Assembly: GCF_003752595.1 (NCBI RefSeq)
Contig: NZ_RKIJ01000017.1
Location: forward strand, 57,500-121,499
Direction: 5' to 3'
Source of the DNA: Cellulomonas sp. PhB143
Lineage (GTDB): Bacteria; Actinomycetota; Actinomycetes; Actinomycetales; Cellulomonadaceae
Length of the DNA stretch: 64,000 nucleotides
Part shown: positions 53,589 through 61,524 of the stretch, one piece after another
Numbering within the stretch: the stretch's first letter is position 1
Layout: every line of letters begins with the position of its first letter
Made by a program: the position numbers and the translations under genes
The notes under the pieces: model-generated
The model's input: only the letters and a program-made list of their open reading frames with translations
Database searches by the model: none
What the model was told of the DNA's origin: nothing

Positions 53589-55145
53589 GTGTCCGAATCC
53601 GCCCCGCCCCCCACCGCCGAGCCGGCAACCGCCGACGCCGGCGTCGAGCCCCTGCCGCCGCCGGACCCGCGCCGCTGGAAGGCGCTCGCCGTCATCGCGG
53701 TCGCCCAGCTGATGATCATCCTCGACGGCTCGATCATGAACATCGCCCTGCCCTCGGCGGCGGTGGACCTCAACATCGGCCCGGAGAACCTGCAGTGGGC
53801 CATCACGGCCTACACGCTGGCCTTCGGCGGGCTCCTGCTGCTCGGCGGGCGCGTCGCCGACTACCTCGGCCGCAAGACCGCGTTCATCGTCGGGCTCGTC
53901 GGCTTCGCCGCCGCCTCGGCCCTCGGTGGCGCCGCGATGAACGAGGGCTGGCTCTTCGGCTCGCGTGCGCTCCAGGGCGTCTTCGGCGCCCTGCTGGCTC
54001 CCGCGGCCCTCGCCCTGATCACCGTGATGTTCCAGGACCCGAAGGAGCGCGCCAAGGCGTTCGGCGTGTTCGGCGCGATCTCGGGCGGCGGCGCCGCGAT
54101 CGGCCTGCTGCTCGGCGGCGTGCTCACCGAGTACCTCGACTGGCGCTGGTGCCTGCTGGTCAACGTGCCGATCGCGGTCGTCGCGGTGCTCTTCGCGATC
54201 CGCGAGGTCCCGCAGTCCAAGGCGCACGGGGACACCCGGCTCGACGTCCCGGGAGCCGCGCTGTCGACACTCGGGCTGCTCTCGCTCGTCTACGCCTTCA
54301 CGGAGGCCGCCAAGCAGGAGGTCGCCGCGGACGGCTCCGTGAGCGTCGTCGGCTGGACCGACCCGTTCGTCCTCGCGCTGTTCGCGGTCGCCGCCGTCCT
54401 CCTGGTCGCGTTCGTGGTCCTCGAGACGAAGGTCAAGAACCCCCTGCTGCCGATGCGCATCGTGCTCGAGCGCAACCGCGGCGCGTCGTACCTGACGTTC
54501 TTCCTGCTCGGCGGCGGCATGTTCGCCATGTTCCTGTTCATGACCCTGTACTTCCAGGACGTGCTCGGGTACAGCCCGCTGCGCGCGGGCTTCGCGTTCC
54601 TGCCGTTCAGCATCGGCATCATCGCGATGGCGGGCTTCGTCGCCCGGCTGCTGCCCCGCGTGGGGCCCAAGCCGCTGCTCCTGACCGGGCTGGCCCTCGC
54701 GACCGCCGGGATGCTGCTGCTGACCCTGACCACGCCGACGTCGAGCTACTGGACCTCCGTCTTCCCCGGCATCCTCGTGATGAGCATCGGCATGTCCATG
54801 GTGTTCATCCCGGCCTCGAGCACCGCGCTCGTCGGCGTCGGGGGGCACGACGCCGGCATCGCCTCGGCGATGCTCAACACGTCGCAGCAGGTCGGCGGGT
54901 CGCTCGGCCTCGCGCTGCTGAACACCGTCTCGATCTCCGCGATCACGGCGAAGATGGGTGACCTCGTCGCCGGGGGCGCCGACCCGACGTCGGCGGCGAC
55001 CCTGCACGAGGCGAGCGTCAGCGGGTACCACGTCGCCTATGTCTGGGGCGCGGGCTTCTTCGCACTCGCGCTCGTGCTCGTCGCCGTGCTGATCTCGGCG
55101 CGCAAGGACGACCTGCCCGCGGACGCGGCGGTGGCCGCGGCCTGA
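53589..55145 (+). CDS. EmrB/QacA-type MFS drug transporter (14 helices)
   Basis: The 518-residue protein belongs to the DHA2 drug:proton antiporters. After a polar N-terminus it has LMIILDGSIMNIALPSA (about residues 41-57, motif D1 with Asp), LGGRVADYLGRKTAF (motif A) and AISGGGAAIGLLLGGVLTEYLDWRWCLLVNVP (about 160-191, antiporter motif C). About 14 helices follow. It may export drugs, dyes or a natural product. GTG 53589 is used; no regulator gene is adjacent. The gene is convergent with the TauE gene and ends at a 32-bp palindrome. Confidence 0.9.
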   Translation: MSESAPPPTAEPATADAGVEPLPPPDPRRWKALAVIAVAQLMIILDGSIMNIALPSAAVDLNIGPENLQWAITAYTLAFGGLLLLGGRVADYLGRKTAFIVGLVGFAAASALGGAAMNEGWLFGSRALQGVFGALLAPAALALITVMFQDPKERAKAFGVFGAISGGGAAIGLLLGGVLTEYLDWRWCLLVNVPIAVVAVLFAIREVPQSKAHGDTRLDVPGAALSTLGLLSLVYAFTEAAKQEVAADGSVSVVGWTDPFVLALFAVAAVLLVAFVVLETKVKNPLLPMRIVLERNRGASYLTFFLLGGGMFAMFLFMTLYFQDVLGYSPLRAGFAFLPFSIGIIAMAGFVARLLPRVGPKPLLLTGLALATAGMLLLTLTTPTSSYWTSVFPGILVMSIGMSMVFIPASSTALVGVGGHDAGIASAMLNTSQQVGGSLGLALLNTVSISAITAKMGDLVAGGADPTSAATLHEASVSGYHVAYVWGAGFFALALVLVAVLISARKDDLPADAAVAAA

Positions 55146-55181
55146 CGCCACGTCCCACCGTCCCGGACGCGGACGTCGACG

Positions 55182-55213
55182 GAGGCCCCGGGGAGCATGC
55201 TCCCCGGGGCCTC
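55182..55213. terminator. bidirectional terminator, 32-bp perfect palindrome
   Basis: From 55182 to 55213 the sequence is a perfect palindrome with 16-bp arms (GAGGCCCCGGGGAGCA and its complement). It lies between the convergent MFS and TauE genes and can fold on both strands. Each side is followed by a few T-containing bases on the plus strand only. Confidence 0.85.
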
Positions 55214-55230
55214 ATGTCTTCTCGCCGACC

Positions 55231-56139
55231 TCAGGCGACCGGGTCCGGGACGGGCGCCGGCTCGGCGGTCCGCGCCGGCTCACGCAGGTGGGCCCGCACC
55301 GAGTAGGCCACGGCGAGCACCCAGACCACGACGATCGCCGCGTAGACCGCGACGGTCGCGGCCGAGGACAGGTCGAGCAGCTCGGCGTGGACCAGCGTGC
55401 GCACGTTGGTGAGGACGATCAGACCGCCGACGGCGGACCCGAGCACGCGCGCCGGGACGTGCCGCACGAGCCACGCGGCGATCGGCGCGGCGACGAGGCC
55501 GCCGGCGAGCAGGGCGACCGCCCAGCCGAGGTTCACGCCCGCCGAGCCGATCCCGACGAAGAACCCGAGGCTGGCGGCGACGGAGACGAGGAACTCGCTC
55601 GTGTCGATCGAGCCGATGACCTTGCGCGGCTCGAGCCGGCCGCTCGCGAGGATCGCGGGCGTGCCGACCGGGCCCCAGCCGCCGCCGCCCGTCGCGTCGA
55701 CGAACCCGGCGACCAGGCCGAGCGGGGCGAGGAACCGCTTGCGCAGCGGCGTGCCGAGGCGGTCCTGGCGCAGCCCGCGGAAGGTGAACCGCGCCAGCAC
55801 GTACGCCCCGAGCGCGAGCAGGATCCCGGACATCACCGGCGTGGCGACCTCGGTCGAGATGGCCGAGAGGAACGTCGCCCCCGCGAAGGCCCCGACCGCC
55901 CCCGGGACGCCGATGCGCAGGACGACGCGCCAGTCGACGTTCCCGAACCGCCAGTGGGAGATGCCGGACGCGAGCGTCGTGCCGATCTCGGCGAGGTGGA
56001 CCGTGGCGGACGCCGCGGCGGGGTTGGCCCCGACCGCGAGCAGCAGCGTCGTCGAGGTCACGCCGTAGGCCATGCCGAGGCTGCCGTCGACGAGCTGGGC
56101 GCCGAGGCCGACGAGCGCGAGGAGGACGAGGGTGCGCAT
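55231..56139 (-). CDS. TauE/SafE family sulfite/anion exporter
   Basis: The 302-residue membrane protein has about eight helices and the two-fold repeated TauE architecture. LGAQLVDGSLGMAYGVTSTTLLLAVG (about residues 13-38) and PLGLVAGFVDATGGGGWGPVGTPAILASG (about 137-165) are the paired re-entrant segments typical of the family. Relatives export sulfite, sulfoacetate or other anions or serve in sulfur assimilation. An Rrf2 regulator gene lies upstream on the same strand, and a palindrome precedes the start. AAGGAA is five bases before the ATG. Confidence 0.88.
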   Translation of the reverse strand: MRTLVLLALVGLGAQLVDGSLGMAYGVTSTTLLLAVGANPAAASATVHLAEIGTTLASGISHWRFGNVDWRVVLRIGVPGAVGAFAGATFLSAISTEVATPVMSGILLALGAYVLARFTFRGLRQDRLGTPLRKRFLAPLGLVAGFVDATGGGGWGPVGTPAILASGRLEPRKVIGSIDTSEFLVSVAASLGFFVGIGSAGVNLGWAVALLAGGLVAAPIAAWLVRHVPARVLGSAVGGLIVLTNVRTLVHAELLDLSSAATVAVYAAIVVVWVLAVAYSVRAHLREPARTAEPAPVPDPVA

Positions 56140-56172
56140 GAGGGTTCCTTCCGGTCGAGACCTTCATGCTTC

Positions 56173-56189
56173 CCTACTAGAGATGTAGG
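56173..56189. promoter_or_regulatory. candidate Rrf2 operator CCTAC-7-GTAGG
   Basis: CCTAC (56173-56177) and GTAGG (56185-56189) form a perfect inverted repeat around TAGAGAT, 34 bp upstream of the TauE start and downstream of the Rrf2 gene. The stretch is AT-rich for this genome. Position suggests that the neighbouring Rrf2 protein regulates the exporter, as CymR-type repressors do for sulfur genes. Confidence 0.5.
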
Positions 56190-56255
56190 TTAAAGGGCCT
56201 GACCGCACCTCGGACGTGTGTAACGTCCCGCCGCGACCAGCGCGCGGGGGGTCGG

Positions 56256-56714
56256 TCAGGGGTTCTCCCACGCGGCGTCGGACGCCACGAGCCCCGCGAC
56301 CGCAGCCGGCAGCCGACCCGCGGCGACGTCGGCCAGCGTGACCTCCTCCAGCACCGCGCGGACGTTCGCGCGCAGCGCGACCCAGACCGGCAGCAGGCCC
56401 GCCGCGGCCCCCTGGTACTCGAGCTCGGACGGGCGCTCCCCGCGCACGAAGACGAGCGGGCCGTCGACGACCCGCACGATCTCGGCGAGCGTCACCTCGG
56501 CGGCCGGACGCGCGAGGCGGTACCCGCCCCCCTTGCCGCGGCGGCTCGTCACGACGTGCTCGCGCCGCAGGGACGTGAGGATGCTCTCGAGGAACTTCGG
56601 CGGGATCCCCTGCGCCTGCGCCAGGGCCTCCGCGGTGACCGCGTGGTCCCCCTCCGCCGCGGCGAGCTCCGCTGCGGCCCTGATCGCGTAGTCCGCGCGC
56701 GCCGAGATCCTCAC
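56256..56714 (-). CDS. Rrf2 family transcriptional regulator without cysteines
   Basis: The 152-residue protein has the Rrf2 winged helix (ISARADYAIRAAAELA, then PPKFLESILTSLRREHVVTSRRGKGGGYRLARP, about residues 38-70). It contains no cysteine at all, so it cannot hold the Fe-S cluster of IscR or NsrR and more likely acts like CymR, through a small ligand or partner. It is upstream of the TauE exporter gene on the same strand. GTG 56714 has CATACT six bases upstream and no ribosome site, fitting a leaderless message. Confidence 0.9.
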   Translation of the reverse strand: MRISARADYAIRAAAELAAAEGDHAVTAEALAQAQGIPPKFLESILTSLRREHVVTSRRGKGGGYRLARPAAEVTLAEIVRVVDGPLVFVRGERPSELEYQGAAAGLLPVWVALRANVRAVLEEVTLADVAAGRLPAAVAGLVASDAAWENP

Positions 56715-56756
56715 CCCGCCAGTATGACGGCGCGGGCGCCCCGCAGAGCCGGGGAC

Positions 56757-56797
56757 GCCGCGGGCCCGGGAGCGTTCGACGCCCCCGGGCCCGCGGC
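56757..56797 (-). terminator. terminator of the GH92 gene
   Basis: GCCGCGGGCCCGGG (56757-56770) pairs perfectly with CCCGGGCCCGCGGC (56784-56797), and inside it GCGT pairs with ACGC around a TCG loop. It lies 23 bp past the stop codon of the GH92 gene on the minus strand and before the Rrf2 promoter. Confidence 0.75.
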
Positions 56798-56819
56798 CAC
56801 GTGCTCCGCCTTCAGCGGC

Positions 56820-59800
56820 TCAGCCGCAGCTCACCGCCCCGTGCTCGGCGGTGACCGCCTGGGTCACCCCGTCGCGCGTCACGGTCACCGTGACCTGCCC
56901 GGCGTCCAGCGCGGCCGAGCGCGAGTTCAGCGACAGCGTCGCACTCTTGCCCGACGCCACCCCGGAGAAGGTCTTCCGGCCCAGGTCCGTGGCGATCGTC
57001 AGGTCGGCCGCGCCCTCACCGGTGTTCTTCGCGCGCACCGCGAGATACGCGTTCGCACCGACGCAGCGCGCCTGCGCGTCCACCGTCACGCCCGCGCCCG
57101 GCAGCTCGCCGGACCCGTCCGTGGCCACCGCGAACACGTGGAACGAGGTGTCCTTCGGGAGCGTGACGCTCGTGAGCGTCTTGCCTGCGGCGAGGTCGAC
57201 CGGAGCGGTCGCGTAGAGGCCGCACCCGATGTTCTGGGTGTCCTTGCCGGCGCCACGGGAACCGGGCTTCGCCACGAGGACGTTCCCGGCCTCCGGGCTG
57301 CCGGTGCACCAGTCGGAGAGCCTGACCGGCGCGGTCGACGTCGTGCCGTCCGCGTAGCCGAGCACCAGGTTCCCGCCGTGGGTCCCGCTCGTGCTCGTCC
57401 CGACGACCGAGATCTGCGTCGCGTCGCCCAGGGAGGCCGGCACGTCGAGCACCTGCCCGTTCGCGGCGACGTTGTCGGGCTCGCCCGCTGCGGGCGCGCC
57501 GAGCACGTAGCGCAGGTCGGTCCCGGGCACGGTCGCCTCGAGACCCTGGACGGCTCCCGCGTCGGCGAGCGGGGCACGCAGCAGGTACGAGCCGAGACCG
57601 TCGAGGTCGGCGTTCGCCGCCCCCGCGTCGCCGATGCCGACGTTGTCGAACGCCCCGGCGATCCAGGACTCCGCCGCGACGACCACGGGGACGTCGCGCA
57701 CCACCTGGTCGCCCGCGGCGTCCTTCACCGTGACGTGGACGACGTACTGGCCGGGAGCCGCGTCGTCGTCCGCCGTGAGCGTGACCGCCCCGTCGACCGT
57801 CGACGGCAGGCCGTCCGACGTCGTCGACCAGTCCGCGAGCTCGCTCGTCGCGGTGATCGGCCCGTCCGTGGTGACGGCGATCGTCCCGGAGACGTCGCCC
57901 TCGCCCTGCGCGACCACGCTGGCCGTGAGGTCGACGGACCCGCCCGGCCGGACCACCGGGTGGCGGTCGGCGAGCCCGGCGAACAGCCGGTGCACATCCT
58001 GGTCCGCGTGGACGACGGCGCCCGGGGAGGCGTCCGCCGCCGTCGCCCAGGCGCTGTGCTCGCTGCCCGTGGTGAAGGCGAGCGTGCCCGCGCCGGTGAG
58101 CTCGGGGCCCGTCAGGTGCGCCCGGTCCAGGCCGGAGCCGCCGAGGGAGACGCTCTGCGTGTAGCGGCTGTCCTGCGACGTGCCCGGGGCGGTGACGTGC
58201 AGCGACCCGGTCGGGTAGTAGGCCGGGTCGAGCGTGATCGTCACGTCGTCGAACAACGGCGTCGTCAGCCCCCACTGGTCCGTGCCCGGCACGATCGGGT
58301 AGACCCCGAGCGAGGAGAGCACGTGCCACGCCGACATCGTGCCGAGGTCGTCGTTCCCGGTGACGCCGTCGGGCCCGTCGGTGAAGAGGGTCGTCGCGGC
58401 GCGCACGACGTCGGTCGTCTTCCACGGCTGGCCCGTCCACAGGTACGTGTACGGCGAGGGGAGGTTCGGCTCGTTGTTGGGGTTGTAGGTGCCCTGCCCG
58501 TAGTAGGAGTACGTGCCGTTCACCCACAGCTCGGTCGCCGTCTTCTGCGGGTCCTTGAGGAGCTCGTCGTAGACGAAGAAGTCGTCGAGCCGCTGGTTGG
58601 TCGCGTCGACGCCCCCGAGCCGGTCGACCAGGCCCGGCACGTCCTGCGGGACGAGCCACTGGTACTGCGCCGACGTGCCCTCGTGGAAGCCCACGCTCTG
58701 GGCGGGGTCCGGGTCGCCCACGAAGAGCCCCTGGGAGTCGCGCGCCCGGAAGGCGTTCGTGCGGGGGTCGAGCACCGAGAGGTAGTTCTGCCCGCGGGCC
58801 GCGTAGCGGTCGGCGTCGGCGTCGTGGCCGAGGCCGCGCGCCATCGTGGAGAGCATGGCGTCCGCGGCGGCGTACTCGAGGGTCGCCGAGCCGCCGTGCT
58901 GGTAGTCGTAGTCGCCCGGCTTGCCCGTCGCGGACGGCTCGTAGGGCACGAACCCGTCGCGGAGGTAGTCCTCGTTCGCGGCCCGACCGTTGTCGGGCGA
59001 GTCCGCCGGCGGCACGCCGTCCGCGTTCTGCTGGAGGACGGCGTAGGCCTCGTCCTCGTGCCCCTCGAGCAGGCCCTGGCTCCAGGCGCTCACGAGGAAC
59101 GGCGTCACCGGGTCGCCCGTCATGATGTTCGTCTCGACGGTGCCGTAGCCCCAGCGGGGCAGCCAGCCGCCCTGCTCGCCCTGCTTGACGACCGAGAGCG
59201 CCATGTCCGCGGACTCCTGCGGCGCCAGGAGCGCGAGGAGCTGCTGCTGGGTCCGGTACGTGTCCCACAGCGAGAAGTTCTGGTAGTAGGTGAACCCGTC
59301 CGCGGTGTGCACCTCCTGGTCCCAGCCGCGGTAGCGGCCGTCGACGTCCGTGCCCGTGTTCGGGGCGAGGAAGCTCCGGTAGAGCGACGAGTAGAAGGTC
59401 CGCAGGTCGGTCCGGTCGCCGCGCGCGACCTGGACCGAGCCGAGGCGCGACTCCCACTGCCCGACGGCCGCGGTGCGGGCGTCGTCGAACGTGCCCGCCT
59501 CGGCTGCGAGGTTCGCTGCCGCGCCGTCGGCGTCGACATAGCTCATCGAGGTCTGCGCCTCGACGTCGACGTCACCGTCGGTCGTGTCGAAGGTGACGAC
59601 GGCGCCGTGCCGGCCGGCGCCCGTCGCCGACGTCGAGCCCGTGGTGACCTTGTCGCCCGTCCAGGTGCCCGACGACGCGAACGGCCGGTCGAACGTCGTG
59701 CGGGTGTGGATCGTGAACGGCTCGGTGTCCTGGCAGAAGCCGCGCTGCGTGATCGTCGTCTCGACGGTGCGGTCGTCGACGATCCGCACGCTCGACGCGC

Positions 59801-60452
59801 TGACCGTGTTCAGGGCCTGGCCGGCGTCGATCATGACGTTGGCCTGCTCGGTCTGCGGGAACGTGTAGCGCTGGACCCCCGTGTGCTCGGTCGCGGTCAG
59901 CTCCGCGTCGATCGTGCCGTCCGCCGAGTCGAGACCGACCCGGTAGTAGCCGGGCGAGGCCTCCTCGTCGTCGTGCGAGAACGGCAGCTCGTACTTCGTG
60001 TAGTCGGTCGACGTCACGGCTCCCGTGGTCGGCAGCACCGGCAGCGTCCCGCCGAGCCCGCACCCGACGCCCGACAGGTGCACGAGCGAGAACCCGCGGA
60101 CGTGGTCGCGGTCGTAGTCGTAGCCGACGTTGTGCCCGTTGTCGGGCGAGAGCTGGACCATCCCGAACGGCACGGCCGCGCCGGGGTAGGTGTTGCCGTC
60201 GTCCTTGGTGCCGATGAACGGGTTGACGTAGCCGGTCAGGGGGCCGTCCACGTCCACGACGTCGGACGCGGCGCTCACGGCCGCGGCGCTCACGGGGGCG
60301 GCCTGCGCGGCCGCGGGGAGCACGAGGGCCGATGCCGCGAGCACGGCGGTCGCGGCCGCGACGGGGACCGACCGCGCCCGGCGCCGTGATGGGTCGCCTG
60401 GCCGGCCGTCTGGTCGGAGGATCGCGTTCGCTGGCGGAACTCTGCGGCTCAC
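56820..60452 (-). CDS. secreted GH92 alpha-mannosidase with C-terminal SCG module
   Basis: The 1210-residue exo-alpha-mannosidase has a signal peptide after a basic N-terminus (cleavage near residue 60). GH92 landmarks are NPFIGTKDDGNTYPGAAVPFG (split about 83-103), HLSGVGCGLGG, YQNFSLWDTYRTQQQLLALL (about 400), NPNNEPN with the acidic catalytic residue (about 664), and GNDDLGTMSAWHVLSSLG (about 705). GH92 enzymes are Ca-dependent and release mannose from N-glycans or yeast mannan. Two beta-sandwich domains follow (about 850-1110) and the SCG module (1122-1210). GTG 60452 has AAGGAG upstream. A LacI-type operator lies at 60567-60580. Confidence 0.93.
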   Translation of the reverse strand: MSRRVPPANAILRPDGRPGDPSRRRARSVPVAAATAVLAASALVLPAAAQAAPVSAAAVSAASDVVDVDGPLTGYVNPFIGTKDDGNTYPGAAVPFGMVQLSPDNGHNVGYDYDRDHVRGFSLVHLSGVGCGLGGTLPVLPTTGAVTSTDYTKYELPFSHDDEEASPGYYRVGLDSADGTIDAELTATEHTGVQRYTFPQTEQANVMIDAGQALNTVSASSVRIVDDRTVETTITQRGFCQDTEPFTIHTRTTFDRPFASSGTWTGDKVTTGSTSATGAGRHGAVVTFDTTDGDVDVEAQTSMSYVDADGAAANLAAEAGTFDDARTAAVGQWESRLGSVQVARGDRTDLRTFYSSLYRSFLAPNTGTDVDGRYRGWDQEVHTADGFTYYQNFSLWDTYRTQQQLLALLAPQESADMALSVVKQGEQGGWLPRWGYGTVETNIMTGDPVTPFLVSAWSQGLLEGHEDEAYAVLQQNADGVPPADSPDNGRAANEDYLRDGFVPYEPSATGKPGDYDYQHGGSATLEYAAADAMLSTMARGLGHDADADRYAARGQNYLSVLDPRTNAFRARDSQGLFVGDPDPAQSVGFHEGTSAQYQWLVPQDVPGLVDRLGGVDATNQRLDDFFVYDELLKDPQKTATELWVNGTYSYYGQGTYNPNNEPNLPSPYTYLWTGQPWKTTDVVRAATTLFTDGPDGVTGNDDLGTMSAWHVLSSLGVYPIVPGTDQWGLTTPLFDDVTITLDPAYYPTGSLHVTAPGTSQDSRYTQSVSLGGSGLDRAHLTGPELTGAGTLAFTTGSEHSAWATAADASPGAVVHADQDVHRLFAGLADRHPVVRPGGSVDLTASVVAQGEGDVSGTIAVTTDGPITATSELADWSTTSDGLPSTVDGAVTLTADDDAAPGQYVVHVTVKDAAGDQVVRDVPVVVAAESWIAGAFDNVGIGDAGAANADLDGLGSYLLRAPLADAGAVQGLEATVPGTDLRYVLGAPAAGEPDNVAANGQVLDVPASLGDATQISVVGTSTSGTHGGNLVLGYADGTTSTAPVRLSDWCTGSPEAGNVLVAKPGSRGAGKDTQNIGCGLYATAPVDLAAGKTLTSVTLPKDTSFHVFAVATDGSGELPGAGVTVDAQARCVGANAYLAVRAKNTGEGAADLTIATDLGRKTFSGVASGKSATLSLNSRSAALDAGQVTVTVTRDGVTQAVTAEHGAVSCG

Positions 60453-60566
60453 CGGACATCTCCTTCGTCCCACGTCGGCGTGGGTGGGGGGCAGTGCGTC
60501 CGCCCGACGGCGGCGTCGGGCGGCACCTCCGACGACGACGTCGGACTGCAGCACGCTCGCACCACC

Positions 60567-60580
60567 TGACAACGCTGTCA
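60567..60580. promoter_or_regulatory. LacI operator of the GH92 gene
   Basis: TGACAACGCTGTCA differs by one central base from the perfect palindrome in front of the AGE epimerase gene (44409-44424). On the minus strand it reads TTGACAGCGTTGTCA, so its TTGACA can serve as the -35 of the GH92 promoter, and a bound repressor would block it. Confidence 0.65.
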
Positions 60581-60656
60581 ACTGGAGCGGGCGGATCGGC
60601 CTCCGTCGCGCGGGTCCGCGCGCGTCGTGCGAGCCTTGCGGAGCGCATGTGACATC

Positions 60657-60716
60657 TTGTGCGGCGAACGGAGCACGGTTACAGTTTCCAACAACGTCAT
60701 GACATCGCTGTCATGA
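60657..60716 (+). promoter_or_regulatory. promoter and LacI operator of the WxL-like gene
   Basis: TTGTGC-17-TACAGT is followed, about six bases after the predicted start, by an inverted repeat with 8-bp arms TCATGACA and TGTCATGA around TCGC. The geometry (operator beginning near +6) is the same as at the AGE epimerase promoter on the other side of the region. Confidence 0.65.
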
Positions 60717-60781
60717 CCTGCGCACGCCGGTGGCGGCACCGCACGCCTCCGCTCACGCCCCAACGATGGAGAGAGTCAACG

Positions 60782-61411
60782 ATGACAAAGCGCAAGCTGC
60801 ACCTTCTCAGTGCAGGAACCCTCGGCCTCGTCCTGGTCGGCGCCGTGGGCATGGGCTCCGCCGCCGTGGCCGCCGACGGCGACTCGGACGGCATCCCCGT
60901 CCACGTCGACATCGACAGCATCACGCCGGAGGGCTCGCTCTCGATGACGGTCGCCGACGGCGGCGTCGAGCTCACGGAGGACGGCTCGACCGACGACGTC
61001 CGCCAGTTCACCGGCACCACGCCGACCGTGACGGTCACTGACAACCGCGCGGTCGAGGACATCCCCGACGGGGTGGCCTGGGCCGTGGTCGGGCAGGCGA
61101 GCGAGTTCACCGACGCCGACGACGCGAGCAAGACCATCGGTCCCGAGTACCTCGGCTGGACGCCGGCGCTGCTCAGCGAGTCGTCCACCGGCGAGGTCGC
61201 GGCCGGCGAGCCCGTCTCGAGCGTCGAGGACGACGGCTCGGGTGCCCCGACCGTCGGCCTCGAGGGCCAGGAGCTCCTCGTCAGCACCTTCGGGTCCGCG
61301 GACGAGACCGGCTCGTGGGACGTCAACGCGGACCTCGCGCTGCGCACCCCCGCGGACGTCGAGGCCGGCTCGTACTCCTCGACGCTGACCCTTACCCTCA
61401 TGGAGCAGTGA
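60782..61411 (+). CDS. WxL-like secreted surface protein
   Basis: The 209-residue protein has a signal peptide (about residues 1-30, AAVAADGD) and an acidic all-beta mature part. VHVDIDSITPEGSLSMTVADG, GVAWAVVGQASEF, YLGWTPALL and the closing VNADLALRTPADVEAGSYSSTLTLTL resemble WxL-domain proteins, in which a C-terminal beta region with tryptophans binds peptidoglycan non-covalently. The classical WxL motif pair is not exact, so I call it WxL-like. The next gene encodes a DUF916-like protein, the usual partner in Firmicutes. It is probably controlled by the LacI operator at 60697-60716. Confidence 0.7.
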   Translation: MTKRKLHLLSAGTLGLVLVGAVGMGSAAVAADGDSDGIPVHVDIDSITPEGSLSMTVADGGVELTEDGSTDDVRQFTGTTPTVTVTDNRAVEDIPDGVAWAVVGQASEFTDADDASKTIGPEYLGWTPALLSESSTGEVAAGEPVSSVEDDGSGAPTVGLEGQELLVSTFGSADETGSWDVNADLALRTPADVEAGSYSSTLTLTLMEQ

Positions 61412-61468
61412 GCCGGGCAGCACAGGGGGTGCAACACCCCGGCCGGTAGTCTCGGCGACAGCCCGTGA

Positions 61469-61499
61469 TGCGGGGCGCGAGCGACGCTCGCGCCCCGCA
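61469..61499 (+). terminator. intercistronic hairpin between WxL-like and DUF916-like genes
   Basis: TGCGGGGCGCGAGC (61469-61482) pairs perfectly with GCTCGCGCCCCGCA (61486-61499) around a GAC loop. It lies 58 bp after the WxL-like stop and 26 bp before the next start, in one orientation. It may partly terminate so that the first protein is made in excess. Confidence 0.6.
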
Positions 61500-61524
61500 C
61501 CCGTCCCACCGAAGGATCTCGACC

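Larger units (their letters stand above)
60453..60781. promoter_or_regulatory. 329-bp divergent control region of GH92 and WxL-like genes
   Basis: No gene is seen here. The region holds the promoters of the leftward GH92 gene and the rightward WxL-like gene. TGACAACGCTGTCA (60567-60580) faces GH92, with TTGACA on the minus strand overlapping it. TTGTGC (60657-60662), 17 bp, TACAGT (60680-60685) is a rightward promoter, followed by TCATGACA-TCGC-TGTCATGA (60697-60716). The remaining sequence is GC-rich without recognisable structure. Confidence 0.65.
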
